Shown here: positions 21,316 to 33,224 of the stretch, piece by piece
Layout: every line of letters begins with the position of its first letter
How positions within the stretch are numbered: the stretch's first letter is position 1
From: Epithemia pelagica
Taxonomy: Eukaryota > Bacillariophyta > Bacillariophyceae > Surirellales > Surirellaceae
Direction: 5' to 3'
Assembly (NCBI GenBank): GCA_946965045.2
Contig: OX337241.1
Span: 2,785,744-2,849,743, forward strand
Length of the DNA: 64,000 nt
Program-made: the position numbers and the translations under genes
The notes under the pieces: model-generated
The model's input: only the letters and a program-made list of their open reading frames with translations
Told to the model about the DNA's origin: nothing
The model's database searches: none

Positions 21316-22573
21316 TCGAGTCCGGGGAAACCAATGGAGGATATTCGGGTCGCCAATCGCTTCACCGTTTGGCTTTTGCTACATGCTGCTATCAAAGAGG
21401 ACGTTTTTCTCACTGCTAATCATACTATACGAAACTGCTGCTACAAGAACAACCCATTGGCGTGTTGGTTTCTAGGTAGATGTAGGCAGTTCTTGGAGGA
21501 AAAAGTCTTGTGTGTGTCATGCGCAAAACAAAGTGTCTGGACCACCAGTATTCCAAACACATTGTCAACCTGTATTCCAGACCAGGAAAGGATGGATTGT
21601 CGATGTACGAAATGCCAGAGGTGGATTGGCGCAGATCCAAGAAGGAAAAGGGCCCAGGTAGGTTTGGGTTTCTAGGTAGATGTAGGCAGTTCTTGGAGGA
21701 AAAAGTCTTGTGTGTGTCATGCGCAAAACAAAGTGTCTGGACCACCAGTATTCCAAACACATTGTCAACCTGTATTCCAGACCAGGAAAGGATGGATTGT
21801 CGATGAACGAAATGCCAGAGGTGGATTGGCGCAGATCCAAGAAGGAAAAGGGCCCAGGTAGGTTTGGGTGAAGTGTAAGGCGCTCTCTTCTAGCTAGAAC
21901 CAAGACCAAGCCTTACCTACTACTTTGGTCTGGAGACAATGCCGTGGTTTCCACTGGACGAATACGGACCATCGTAGACAATAAATCTGTCGACGACAGG
22001 TCACCACCCAGTCATGACCAACCATGCCTCTCCCTTGGTTTGTTGGCATGCTCTGGTCTTGTGTTCCAATCCCGTCTGTCCACTCGACGAATACAGACCA
22101 GAGCGAACACTCATCGTACCACAAACGTGTTTTTTTAAGTGCATTCCCGTAGTCACCCCCACGGCGCGAGGGCCCCAAATCGCCAATTTCTCGACTCTGA
22201 TACAAACTGCATTTCACCTCCACAGAGCCACCACGGAGGCAAACTAGTGAGGACGATTACATCCATCATGGCTACCCGCACCTCCAACCCCGACCAAAAG
22301 GCTCTCACCAATACTACACACGATGACTCTACGAAGGCGCCGGCTCTCCAAAGCCTCTACTCATTGGACCAAGACACTCTCAATTCAAGCCTTCAACAAA
22401 GTAAAAACAACAAACCAGATGACCCTGTCGTAATACGTCAAGCATCCTTTTTTGCCACAACCGAAACCCTCCAGCCACTCCTCTTTCAACTACCAATAAG
22501 GCCTATGGGCTTCCTTCACTCGAACGTCAATCAACTCAGTATTCAGAGGATGGCATAGAAAGACGGCCCGGGC
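21316..22573. other. Intergenic with tandem duplication
   Basis: Contains the 200-bp duplication and, from about 21920 to 22110, a weaker duplicated phrase (cactggacgaatacggacc / cactcgacgaatacagacc). An ATG ORF at 22268 of about 97 codons is Ser/Gln-rich; it could be a 5' exon of the peptidase gene that follows, but no join could be shown. Confidence 0.4.
21468..21867. repeat. 200-bp tandem direct duplication
   Basis: Bases 21468-21667 are repeated at 21668-21867. I see one difference, tgtacg against tgaacg near 21604/21804. Being almost identical, it is recent or an assembly artefact. Confidence 0.9.
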
Positions 22574-23528
22574 ATGGCAAGTCGATGCCTGCAGTACGTA
22601 TTGCTTGTCGCAGAGAGACGTCCTACTCTGCCAAGTCCTCTCGGACCATGTCTTTTGTCCTATTGTTTGCCTCGTCACAGTGCTTTTTTCTACGATATAT
22701 TCTTTGTCTTTGTCAGTCCTCTTATATTCAAGAAGAGCGTAATGCTGGATGTTGGTACCAGTGGAGGTCCTCCTCCCAATCCAGACTGGTGTGAAAAGTA
22801 CCACAAAGATCCCCTCTATTGCCGCCAACGGGGGAATCCCCTACCAATGCTGTTCACCATACCGCACATTGCCGACTATCGTGGCGGGTCCAACCTTTTG
22901 TGTATCGGCGACATTGTCGTGCCCGGATTACTGATCAGTTTTGCTGCATGCTTTGATTCAGCCAAGAGCTTTTTGGGTGTCATGGGTGGTGGCAATGGAT
23001 CGTTGGGACGGTCCTATCCCTGTCCCGAACAAAAATATTGCGGAAGTACTTGCTGGAACGGTGGCTACTTTTTGCCTCGTGTCATTTGCCTATGCTGTTG
23101 GACTGTCCATGGCAAATGCTGCTGTGTACTGGATGGATATGGGCCAACCGGCACTTTTGTACTTGGTCCCCTGCTGTTTGGGAATAGTCCTCTTGATTGG
23201 TTGGCAACGTCGGGAGCTCACAGATCTATGGGAAGGTTCACGAGTCATTCGAACGGCCGACGTCATTTGCTACGGTGCAGAATCATCTGCTCCGACGACC
23301 AGTACGGCGCATACCCGCATTCCACAAGATGAAACTGATGACAGCGATGGAGAAGCCAAGTGGCCCGTGACCCAAGTCCAGGCCCTCCTGTCGGCACTGG
23401 TCCATGCCATTTTGCATACACCCCTGATTGAGTCATTGAAAGCACTCTTGCACACCTTGTATCACTTGCCCGAATACACGGCCCAAACGGCCATTTATTG
23501 GATGCCCCTCATGACGGTCCGTACTTGA
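22574..23528 (+). pseudogene. Signal-peptide-peptidase-like aspartyl protease, frameshifted
   Basis: The presenilin/SPP landmarks appear in order: FFYDIFFVFVSPLIF (the YD catalytic motif, near 22691), SVMLDVGTSGGPP, FTIPHIADYRGGSNLLC-IGD-IVVPGLL (second catalytic Asp, near 22910), CPEQKYC, then after a frame change near 23080 AYAVGLSMANAAVYWM and GQPALLYLVP, the PAL motif. The change is cured by removing one T from the TTTTT run at about 23080. The GxGD motif reads CIGD, so its first Gly is Cys. Upstream of YD the family's earlier membrane spans are missing or unresolved, perhaps in unlocated exons. A 130-residue C-terminal tail follows the last span. Intramembrane proteolysis would be the family role; activity of this copy is doubtful. 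Confidence 0.7.
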
Positions 23529-24316
23529 CAAGCTCCAAAAATGACACATATTCCAGTTGCCGTGAGGAAAAAGGCAACGCCAATGGCAACGTAAAACAGG
23601 TAGTCTTCTTGTTCCTTGAGACACGAAGACTCGCTGTCGTTTGTAGCAGTACCCTTTTTCTCAAGTAATGTGGGTACATCCTCCACAGTGACTTGGACTT
23701 GCTCCACTACTCGAAGAAGCACTGGATCGTGATCATGGTACCAAGGCAACAGACGGTCAATGAGATCTTCAAAGGCAAAACGGAGAGTCGTTTGAATAAT
23801 GGTTTCAATGCGTTGGACTTCCTTTTGTGAAACCTCATGCTGGTGATTGGTCACGTCCGTAACAAACCTTAAATACCCTTGAATGGAGGCCAAATCAAAG
23901 AGGTTGGAATGTTATGGAAATTTGGATCAGTATTGCTTTCGGTTCCTTGAAAGGCTCGATCAAAACGATCAAATGTGATTTGCACCGAATCAAATCGTTC
24001 CTCATTTTCCTTGCGAAAAAGGGAGTCAATTTCTTGAAAGGACAGCTCTAGGTAGGAACTCGTTGCCAATTGTAGTTTTCGTTCGAGTTCCTTCACGTCC
24101 AAATCATCGTCCAATACCGACAGATTGACAAAGAATTGAGGAAGCGGGTACACTCCCTTCGAACGGCGTGAATTGCCTCGCCTGAAGAAGCAGAGAAAGG
24201 AACAAGCGGTCAAGGAGAAAACAAACAAAAAACAACATTGGTGAAAAAGAAACAAGACCAACCGAACAACAATACCTCATCCAAGCCACCGAAACCTCCA
24301 ACCATTCATCCCCCAT
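23495..24316 (-). CDS. Unrecognised membrane protein, one frameshift
   Basis: Proposed exons 24316-24276 (ATG 24316, donor GTATTG) and 24181-23495 (acceptor cttcttcag), joined in phase 2. The second exon changes frame near 23895, where adding one base would join NIPTSL to LASIQGYLRFVTDV. It encodes VYPLPQFFVNLSV, a long charged helical region (about residues 35-170, with FRKENEERFDSVQITFDRF) and a C-terminal span FYVAIGVAFFLTATGICVIFG. No family is recognised. Its 3' end overlaps that of the peptidase-like gene by about 34 bp in convergent orientation, and its first exon overlaps the end of the neighbouring transposase frame. Confidence 0.45.
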
Positions 24317-25200
24317 TCAGAGAGCTGCCTCACTGAAGTGGTAGCTCGGAACAACTCACTCTTCTGTCGAATGCGACCCTCTTGATCCGTGTTGCTTTGA
24401 TACGACTTCAAAAGGGCCTGTCGCCGTTCCGAGCCGAATGCAGAATCAACGACAACTCGCGCGCCTCCTCGATTACGTTCACGGGCATGAATGGAATCTA
24501 TCTTGTTGTAGGTATCCGAATAGATAGCGAGCGTCGAGTCATGCCAGGATCCAGGCGCGTTAATATACGACGCCCGGATCCGCCCATCAGGAGAGAACAA
24601 GAAGAGGTTTGAAATAAAGTGGTCACACTTCCACCCGTTGTAGAACAGGTTTTGGTGCTTCGCATTGGCCTCTATAGGAACCTTTAAACCATCCATGGCC
24701 CCCCAAACATTTCGTAGCACTGGATACTTGCGTCGTATGGCTTTCTTGAATCGTCTGACTTCCTTCTTCGTAGGGAGCTTTACTTCGGCATCTGGATGCC
24801 AATGTAGGACCTTGACCAGAATTCTTTGACCAAACCGCAGCCAAACAGACAAGGGGTTAGCAGTTAGGCCAAAGACCAGTTGGAGCAACATTGTGGATCC
24901 ACGCGTACGTGTCCAAGCCAATACTAGTGCAAGGCATATTTTCGCATCAATCAACCTTCGACCTCTCCTCTTCCCTTTCGGACTCAATCAACGCATGGAG
25001 GTGCGATTCTTGGCCGATTGAGGGTATGGCGTCCAATTATCAAAATAAGGCGCAAACAGATGAAGCAGCTTTTGGAAAGAAGCGTGGTCGAATCCACACA
25101 AGGCTATGAGGGACGCATCTTCTCCACTGTTGTAAAGTTTCATAAAAGCGGAGTGCTTAGGATGGTGGAGAGACCCTCTACCGATTCCACCAGGACGCAA
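24277..25200 (-). pseudogene. PIF/Harbinger (DDE_4) transposase with in-frame stop
   Basis: One frame stays open from about 25229 to 24277 except for a TGA at 24990-24988. Catalytic landmarks: VWGAMDGLKVPI (first Asp), INAPGSWHDSTLA (second Asp) and VVDSAFG (third acidic position), with the upstream helical segment LVLAWTRTRGSTMLLQLVFG and the late SVRQLSEWGM. These match the DDE_4 domain of PIF/Harbinger-type transposases. CGA-to-TGA by deamination is a simple origin of the stop. The C-terminus ends soon after EWGM, shorter than usual. No ATG start, Myb-like partner ORF or terminal repeats were located, so this is likely a remnant. Confidence 0.75.
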
Positions 25201-25230
25201 ACGACGACGAAGACGCTCTAATTCTTATTG

Positions 25231-26962
25231 ACGGTCATCCTCTTGCTGCCCTCTACGATGGAGCAATAAAACCACAAGTCTTCCTCTTCGTCGTTCATGG
25301 TTATTACAAACTACACTCTAACGAAGCTACGAAAGGAGATGAACGAAACGACGACGCCCTGTCTTACGCATGGAGAGAGCTACGTGCAACGTCCGCGGTG
25401 GAGGTGGAAACAACTTGGCTTCCTGGGGGAACGGGGGTCCAAAAGGCGTCATCATGGATCATGGAGGATAGTCCCGCGACAAAACCACACCCGAAGTTGG
25501 TAACTCTAGACCCTGCCGAAATAATGGCCATACTCATGACTCATCGATCATCCATGACACATGACACGAGATAAAAATTCACATGGGCCACGCTTCTCCA
25601 CGCGCTATGCTGACTACTGACTACCCAGTGACGAAAAATCTGACAACATGGGCAATAGTTTTGAATATCTCTCCTTTTGTAATTAAAGAGAAGAAATAAT
25701 ACTCCAAGGCCATGGTAGTACTTGGTACTCGTAGTAGGTAGTCGATAGTCTAGAGGTAGTCAGAGGCCAAATCCGACCAATGCCGCTAACAGGGTTCCGT
25801 TTTCAATAACATTATAAACGAGGGGGCGTGAAGAAAGGTCAGATGCCGACTCCAAACAGCTACTATGTTGAATCATGATGAGACGGAGAAACTGAAACAG
25901 GCTTATTGTGGAAGTTCGAAGTTATAGGGGAATGGCGTCCTCCGACCTCCGACCAGGTGTGGAGTCACGATCAGGGTTGTGAAGTACTCACACTAGCACT
26001 GGGTACTTGAATTTAGTACTTAAAGTACGACTCCTGAACTTAGAGGTACTTGACGAAGGTACTTTAAGTACCTCATGAGAAACAACGTACTTGACTGAGG
26101 TACTTTATTCTTAAGTGACAAAACTTAAGTTGGATTCGGTACTTTACTTTGTATAAGTACCATAAGTCAAAAAATAGCATGTCCTTACTTCTTCAAAGTA
26201 AAGTACGTAGAGAAAATAGCAGTACTTAACTTCGATGGATGAAATTCAAGCGTAAAGTACCTTGAAAGTAAGGTATTTAAGCTTTATTTTCATCAAATAT
26301 GGGTCCAAAAGTACGTACTTGTTACTTGAACTTGGTAATTTGAGGTCAAGATTTCAATTTTGTACTGGTACTTGACAGAAGGTACTTAAAGTAAGATCAC
26401 TCAACATAGGTACTTTGCATGGGTACTTACAAGGAAGCGATAGGATGAGCGGTACTTGTGGTAGGGTACTTAAGGTGGTACAGGAAAATCTAGGTACTTT
26501 TGCGTGAGGACTTGGGAAAAGGAAAGTACATATAGAGATATCACGAGTTGAATACTCTATATCGTGCGTTGAGTGCGGCGTGCGCTGTAATTTTGGTCTC
26601 ACTGGTTATGTGTTGGGAATTCAGTTTTATTGTAGTGTTCACCGTCTTAAACATATTTTCAAATTTCGGTTCAATTAAGTTTAAGAGTCCGCTCTCGATA
26701 AGTTTGTGTATTGCAGTAGAGTCCCAATATGCGAGATAAATCTGAAGGGATTTGTTATGGTTGGTCTCTCCAAGCCCATCCAGACATCCAGACCGAATCT
26801 CTTCCACAATTTGGACGCGCATGGACGCGCATGGCGCATCTACACCTTCTGCCTTTTTTCAAGGAAGCGATAAGTGTGAGAGTGTGCACCTCTATTTTGT
26901 GATTGTTCCAGTAAGTTCCAACTTCCAACTCCTCTCATTTCCTCCCATTTGTATGGTCCAGC
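25231..26962. other. Intergenic with a GTAC-rich array
   Basis: No supported gene. The 5' part may hold the other end of the Harbinger remnant. From about 25983 to 26527 the sequence is dominated by short GTAC-centred words, annotated separately. Confidence 0.45.
25983..26527. repeat. Dense array of GTAC-centred half-palindromes
   Basis: About 25 GTAC tetramers fall in 545 bp, roughly ten times chance, mostly as GGTACTT, AAGTACC, AAGTACTT or TTAAGTAC in both orientations, spaced irregularly at 10-40 bp and separated by AT-rich sequence. No ORF and no clear terminal repeats. It could be a subterminal-repeat-rich MITE, a degenerate satellite or a protein-binding array. Confidence 0.8.
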
Positions 26963-27976
26963 ATGGTGCTCCTCTTCTTCTCCCCCCTTGCTACGGACAA
27001 TGTTGTTGAGATCATGCCGGTGAAAACGTCAACGAGCCCAGTTTCCACTTGCTCTTCCTGCAGCTCTTCCTCTTCTGTTTCCTCCTCGTGCTCCGATTGT
27101 TGGAACGAGCCTCGATTGTCGAGCCACAAGCCAAAGGCTCATCGTGGAAACCGACCTTCCCGTTGGAGGTCGGTTCGCTTTGATCCGCTTCCTTCTATTC
27201 TTACTGATGAAGACAGCATCTCCACAAGACGTCAAGATTCCTCTCTGGCACAGGAAGTACCCACAAACGTTTTGTGGTATCTCCAAGAAGACTATGCGAG
27301 ATTCAAGAGCGAGCTTGTTGATGATGCCAAGGAGATTTTGAGGCGATCCAAACGTCTTCGTTCTCGCACAACATCTTGTGCCAGAGACGAAATCGAAGAG
27401 CAACACCTGGCAAAAGCGCAGGCATCAGTAGCATGGAGATCACGCTTTTGTTCCATAAGAAATGTGTTGGATGATATCTTGTTGACAACAACAGGATCTT
27501 CTGGCTCCGAATACAGTGACCAGGATGATAATGATGAAAGTCCAGACAAGGTGCACATGAATCATGGCGGTCCGAGCCATAAGGAGCATGACTGGCAGCA
27601 AAAAAGTTCCCTCCCGCCTTGTTGGTCCTATACTTTGACAGATTGTCTAGACGAACTCATTGGACTCGAACGGATTGTTTTCAAGAACCTGCGTCAAGAC
27701 AAGCGTTGCCGTCGGGACCGTCTCTATACAGCACTCGCTTCGATTCAGGGCTCTCCAACATCCTTGCCCTACTGTGGTGGCACAGACGACGATCAAAAGG
27801 TGCGGGCCGTTCAATTGCTTTCAGAATGCGACGGCGAATTCAAAGCCAGTTTGATTCAGAGCGTCTCGGAACGCATGAGTCGCCCATCTCGAGTCATGGC
27901 GCAATATTTGGCCGAGCTGGTGGCCGACGAATCGGCGTCCATCTACGAGCAAGGAAATGCTCGAAAAAAGCAATAG
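26963..27976 (+). CDS. Diatom 'WY' family protein, copy 2
   Basis: ATG 26963 gives 337 aa; a second ATG at 27014 (MPVKTSTSP) is also possible. Motifs in order: RSVRFDPLP, NVLWYLQEDYARFKSEL, CLDELIGLERIVFKN followed by RQDKRCRRDRL, and ERMSRPSRVMAQYLAELVADE. The same arrangement occurs in copies 1, 3 and 4. A Ser/Cys-rich N-terminus and a central acidic linker (DQDDNDESPD) vary. No signal peptide is convincing; the first residues from 26963 are hydrophobic but short. Function unknown. Confidence 0.75.
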   Translation: MVLLFFSPLATDNVVEIMPVKTSTSPVSTCSSCSSSSSVSSSCSDCWNEPRLSSHKPKAHRGNRPSRWRSVRFDPLPSILTDEDSISTRRQDSSLAQEVPTNVLWYLQEDYARFKSELVDDAKEILRRSKRLRSRTTSCARDEIEEQHLAKAQASVAWRSRFCSIRNVLDDILLTTTGSSGSEYSDQDDNDESPDKVHMNHGGPSHKEHDWQQKSSLPPCWSYTLTDCLDELIGLERIVFKNLRQDKRCRRDRLYTALASIQGSPTSLPYCGGTDDDQKVRAVQLLSECDGEFKASLIQSVSERMSRPSRVMAQYLAELVADESASIYEQGNARKKQ

Positions 27977-28415
27977 CCACACTCTTTGTCGTATGATTCC
28001 AATGTAGATATTCTTCCTGTACTATAATGTTCAAAGAACGGTTGTTGTTGTCGAAGAAGAATTTTGAGTAGGAGTATTAGCCAAATAATGCCATCATAAC
28101 ATAGCTGGGGTAGTCCCACGATGTGTGGTTTCGGTCGCGTTAATACGGCACACTACCCGGACACGTCAACAAACAGGTAGAAAATATTTTATGGCACTAT
28201 CTAGGGACCTTATCGCCGATGGTTGTAATCAGCATTGTCACCGTTGATGGAATGATATGGAGTGCAACTTTCCCTTGTCGTGCATGTTGTTGTGCAAGAG
28301 ATTTCAAATGTAGCAAGTACAGAAACGTGGTCGTGTTTCACTTTTTTGTAGACATTTAGAGCATACCGAGCAACTCGGTTGTTTTTTTCCTGTTGTTGTG
28401 ATTGTTTGACTTTTA
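27977..28415. other. Intergenic between convergent genes
   Basis: No ORF of note; expected to hold the 3' UTRs of the two convergent neighbours. Confidence 0.45.
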
Positions 28416-29889
28416 CTACAACAGAAAGAGCATGAGGGAGAGGGCCATGATTCCCATGCCTCCAATAAAGCAATACGTAACGACGGAATCGTCCGGATCG
28501 TATCGGTGAGCGGTGGGTAGTAGTTCTCGAACACTAATAATCACCATCATACCGGCCACCATTCCAAACAAGAGGGCATAAAGTTGATTGGAAAAGGATT
28601 GAGCGAGCACGATCCATCCAAACAGGCCGGCAATGGGTTCGGCAATCCCGGACAAACAGGCCCAGCCAAAGGCTTTCCATTTGTTGCCCGTGGCGTAATA
28701 AATGGGCATGGCCACACACAGGCCTTCGGGAATGTTGTGAATCGCAATCGCAATGGCCAAGACGGCACCCACCTTGGGATCGTCCAGGGCTGCCACAAAG
28801 GTGGCCAACCCTTCGGGAAAATTGTGCAGTCCAATAGCCAGAGCAGTGTTGAGCGACATGACCATTAATTTCCGATTGTTCTTGGAAACTGTTCCACCTT
28901 CCTCATCTTGGTCATCCTCATCATCATCCTCTAGTTCGTCTTGTAGGTCTTTGTTGTTGTCGTCGTCCTCATTGATTCTGGTAGTAGTAGCACTACTATT
29001 CTTGACTGCTGCAGCCGTACCCGATTCGGCCGCAATTTCTTCCTTGTGTTCCTCTGGTTCCTCATTGTCGCCAATGTTGTGTTCCTGGTTCTCGGGTCGA
29101 TTGGTCTGTCGTTGTGGTTGTGGTTGTTGGACAGAAGGAGGAGGGTGGGGTCGATCGGGATGTGCCTTCATGGATTCGGCCATGTGTTGCAATGTATCCA
29201 GGGTTTCGGCGGGATGATCGTCATGACAAATACAACCCGGTGGAATCGTCTCCGTGGTTACAGTAGCAGCAGGATGATCCTCCTCGTTGTCGTCGCCTTG
29301 CGGTTCATCGTGCAAGGAATCGACATCGACTTTGGAATTGGTTGTATTGGCTCGTGTCGTGCTTCGTCCCACAACATCTTCCGTCTGATGGTGATGATGA
29401 TGATGATGACCGCCCAACAAGGTTGTTACCAAGTAATTGAGCGCCTGCTCCACAAGGACAACAACACAATCATGATTCATGAGAAGAACCACCACAAAAG
29501 GAGGCTCGAAACACAACAAGGTACAGCTCCATCCAATCCTCCAACCGCTCTCTTTCTCTAACCCACAAATACACAATCACGAGAAACCACAAGGCACGTA
29601 CCACCATGGCCACGACACCGGCAAAGAAGCAGAGCGTCATGTACAATTTGGCTTGATCTTCACTAAAGTTGGCATCTTGGAAGGATTCGAGCGATTTGAG
29701 CAAAATTTCGGCAAAGGACACATAGACCATGACGCCGGCGGAAAGGCCCAAGGCACCCGCCAAGGTTTTCCGACTGGCAAATTTCACCAGCGATGGAAAA
29801 AAGACCACCGAGGCTCCCACACTAGTGGCGGCACCGGCACCAATCACCAAGGCCATGGCCACGCCGACATTGTCGTCTTGAGAAACCAT
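28416..29889 (-). CDS. ZIP-family divalent metal transporter
   Basis: Two exons: 29889-29602 (96 codons, donor GTACGT) and 29444-28416 (acceptor ggagcag), both phase 0, giving 438 aa. N-terminal spans include VAMALVIGAGAATSVGASVVFF and LAGALGLSAGVMVYVSFAEIL. A His run (seven) opens a long acidic cytosolic loop (about residues 107-240), then the transport core carries HNFPEGLATF and HNIPEGLCVAMPIYY, the two metal-coordinating motifs of ZIP transporters, followed by three more spans. The order and the HNFPEG/HNIPEG pair resemble the ZupT-like branch that moves Zn2+ or Fe2+ into the cytosol. The His-rich loop is a common metal-sensing feature. Membrane location and metal are not determinable here. 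Confidence 0.9.
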
Positions 29890-31039
29890 TATAGAGAAAG
29901 ATCAATCCTGATGATGGTGCTATGTAGTATCCACTTTCGTTTGGTTGTTCTTCTCTTGAAGATGGAGCAGCAGACCTGAGCCAAAAGAGTTCAACGCAGG
30001 GACAAGAGATGATCGCCTCCCAAAAAATGCTCATGAATGTCGATCTTTGGCTCGGAAAGATCCCCTCCCCCACCGACATCAACACCGTTCGTGTCGATGC
30101 GTCATGTTGCGTCGGCATTCGCGGTATGTCGTCCCCACAACAGTATCTTTCGTACCCCCACGTTCCTCAAAGCGCGACCATTTTCGGTCGCACTCTATCC
30201 ATGCTATGCCGTGGCCGGTGGTTGATCCATCTCTTTTTTTTAGCAGAAGGAGTCTATTGCCATTATGGATGGACGAATCTCTGTCGCCAATGATTCTTTG
30301 GGAAGCAACGGAAGAAAGAATAGGTCATACGAATGGGGGAGATACCTTGCATCGTTTCTTCCGTTTCTAGCTAGCTACGTAGCTCACTTGCTTGCTGCTC
30401 TTCCTCCAGTGTGATCACCAGGGTTTTCCAGACACACGAACACTGTTCCCACCACGGACAAGAAGGGGAAGGATATTGGGTTTCCATTGTGAATGGACAA
30501 GGGGATGGGTCTGCTTTTACCGTTGGATTGACCAGAATCCACCCTGGGTTCTCGTATTATTTGCCCCATCTTTATTCTGGTTGGTCAACGCTTGTTCCAG
30601 GAAAGGATGGTTCTCTGCAATTGTGGAATGGATTCCAGGAATCAAGCCTATAATACGGTTATCCTCCAACCAAAGAGGTCTCTACGTCCAGAACTGGAAC
30701 TGGGAGATCTACCTCTACTACCACTACGAGTAGATGGTGACGGGTGACGCTGAGACTTGTAGAGTTTCGGGATTTCGGGGTGGGACTGTTCCAGTCATGG
30801 TCATTGAGACCCAATCAACTTGCTGCCCATAACAGTCATATACCCAACCACTATTTTTGGGCAATGAGAATCTAGCCCAACCAAAACTGACACGAAGCAA
30901 AGGACCACCAGTCCCCGCACGCCGTCAATCATTTTTTTGGGTTCCTCTCTCTTTGTTGTCGTTGTCAACCACGCTCCTTTCCATAGATCCTTGTGTCCTC
31001 CGTTTCGATACAGAGTATCACCCATCATTCATCATCATC
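29890..31039. other. Intergenic, no supported gene
   Basis: Divergent promoters of the ZIP and cyclophilin-like genes. Short ORFs at 30009 and 30411 lack domains. Confidence 0.45.
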
Positions 31040-32588
31040 ATGTATCAACGACCACAGACGAACCGCAACAACAAACAATTGAATTCGGTCGATGCCAATT
31101 CGGCCTATTTTACGCATATTGAACCACCACCGCATGGCGGCACCACCAATATGGGCGGCTATCAGTACAACAACCAATATGGCTATGGCGGGGGACGATA
31201 CAATGGTGCAGGTAGCGTCCAATCCTCAACCTCTCCGTCGCCCACCTCATCCTTTACCAAACCCACCGCGTACGGACATGCCGCAGCACCTCCACCACCC
31301 CCCGCAGCGCAAACGCAGTATTCGGCCGATTTGACCAAGCCATCTCGTCATCGTCCCGGACGGGCCAATCCTAACACTGGCGGCGGTTGCTTGTCGTTTC
31401 TGGGTGCGACCGTCTTGTTGGTTGTCTGGACGGCCGTCCTGGCCGGTGGTGGTTACGTGTGGTACACGCAGCAGGCCGTGCCCGACTTGCAACGAGAAAC
31501 CAAACATTGGCAACGCAAATTTGAAACCATGGAAGAATTGAATCAAGAATTGGAATTGGCCCAATCCAAGCATCAGCAACAACAACCGCAACAATTGCAA
31601 CAAATTCAAGAATTGGAACGACAATTGCGCGTGTCGACGCAGCAAGAAGGTGGCGCCCGGCATCAAGTGCAACAATTGCAACAACGATTGCAACAAGCAC
31701 AACAAGAGAGTCGCGACTTGGAACGGTCCATGCAAGCGGTCCAAAAAGAAGGGGCCGAACAAGTCACGAAATTGCACAAGGCCATTCAAACGCAATCCAA
31801 ACAGTTGGTCTTGCAAAAGTACGTGTTTTTCGTGCGACATTGTATTCGCTATTGTTGTCCTTGTCCTTGTCGGTCCTCGGTTCTAGCATTTCTTGCTTCA
31901 CATTTGTTCATTCGTTGTGTGAACTTGTTGTTCTCACACACGCTTGTTCTTTTTTGATACTACACACTACAGATTCGGCAAGGGTCCGTACCGGGTCGAA
32001 TTTGAAGTCCAATTCCCCCAAGACGACCATCCCCTCTACTTTTTGATTGAATTGGCCCCCCTCGATGTCATGCCCCATACCGTGCACTTGTTTTTGGAAC
32101 AAGTCACGTCGCAATTGTTTGACAATGGCGGTTTTAGTTTTCATCACAATGGGGGACACATTTTGTTTGGATCGCCCTTTCCCAATCTCTTGACCAATTC
32201 CCGGCAAGACTTGGAGAATCGCAAAACCATGGAACATTCCCAAGAATACCTGACGAGACGCTTTCATCAACAAGGTCATGCGCAATTGCTCTTTCCAGAA
32301 TATTCGCCCGACTACACGCACAAGCAATATACCGTAGCCTTTGCCGGTCGACCGGGCGGACCCGACCTGTACATTAATACCGTCGACAATGTCCAATTGC
32401 ATGGACCGGGTGGATACGCGCAAGATGGATTGGGCGATGCCTGCTTTGGCAAGGTTGTCACGGGCGTTGATGTCATTCAACGGATGCACGCCAGTAGCAA
32501 GGGCAAGTTGAATCGGGATAGTTGGTTGGAAATGGAACATGGACCCATTGCCGTCAAGTCGGCCAAGTTGCTTTCGCAAAAGAAGTAG
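31040..32588 (+). CDS. Membrane-anchored cyclophilin-like protein
   Basis: ATG 31040 follows a run of atc repeats. Exons 31040-31818 and 31973-32588 join in phase 2 (donor GTACGT, acceptor ctacag), 464 aa. N-terminal Pro/Tyr/Gly-rich cytosolic part, a membrane span (about residues 120-140, FLGATVLLVVWTAVLAGGGY), a Gln-rich coiled coil (about 155-255), then a divergent cyclophilin-type domain: YRVEFEVQFP, PHTVHLFLEQV, HILFGSP, YTVAFAGRPGGPDLYIN, GDACFGKVVTGVDVIQRM. The last phrases match the cyclophilin fold, but the usual catalytic Arg/Phe segment (FHR) is not clear, so isomerase activity is uncertain. The topology suggests a type II endomembrane (ER or Golgi) protein. Confidence 0.72.
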
Positions 32589-33224
32589 ATAGGAGTCTTT
32601 TGGTTGACAGAAAGAAGCAACACGAATACAAGAAATCCAACCATGGCCAGTTATTTATAGCGTCGTGGAGAGAGATATCCCTGGAGCGCAAAATGGACAC
32701 GAATTATACAAGTAGTAGTAGTACATACAGGTATCTAAGAGGACCAGAGTACAACATCGACACTGTAGACACGAACGAATCGTAGACTGGAAGGAAATCT
32801 GAAATGGACAAGAATGCTCTCTACTAGCTCGACGACACTCAAAGTTAAGGGACATCTCTACAAGTGAGGTCTCGTGTAGAGAAGTCAGGGAGGAGAGAAG
32901 AGTCCAAGAAGGTACGCAAGCTATTTATTAGAATGCAAATGTTCGGGAAAGGACTACATACGAGTATGTTGGTTGACTTCTCATCCAACCAACGGGGCCA
33001 AACCAGCAGAGGAGGACCACAGTTCCTATCGACGAGTTCCTGGTGCACGCGCGCCACTCGTCGACCTCGTAAGTGTGACATGGACCTTGGAAGAATCCTG
33101 TCAAACACCCTGTCGAACACCCTCCCGTCCTTGGACATTTAAGAGAGAGACCATGGCAGGCATCGCCGCGTCGCAGGAATAAGTACCTCTATTCGTCGTC
33201 GTAGTTGTTTTGCCAACCAGTTCG
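32589..33224. other. Intergenic between convergent genes
   Basis: Only short antiparallel ORFs; nothing recognised. A palindromic-looking stretch (tctctacaagtgaggtctcgtgtagaga) lies near 32853-32881. Confidence 0.4.

Noticed and set aside
30009-30733. Small ORFs between the ZIP and cyclophilin-like genes
   Set aside because: Each is short, lacks homology by eye and overlaps others in different frames.
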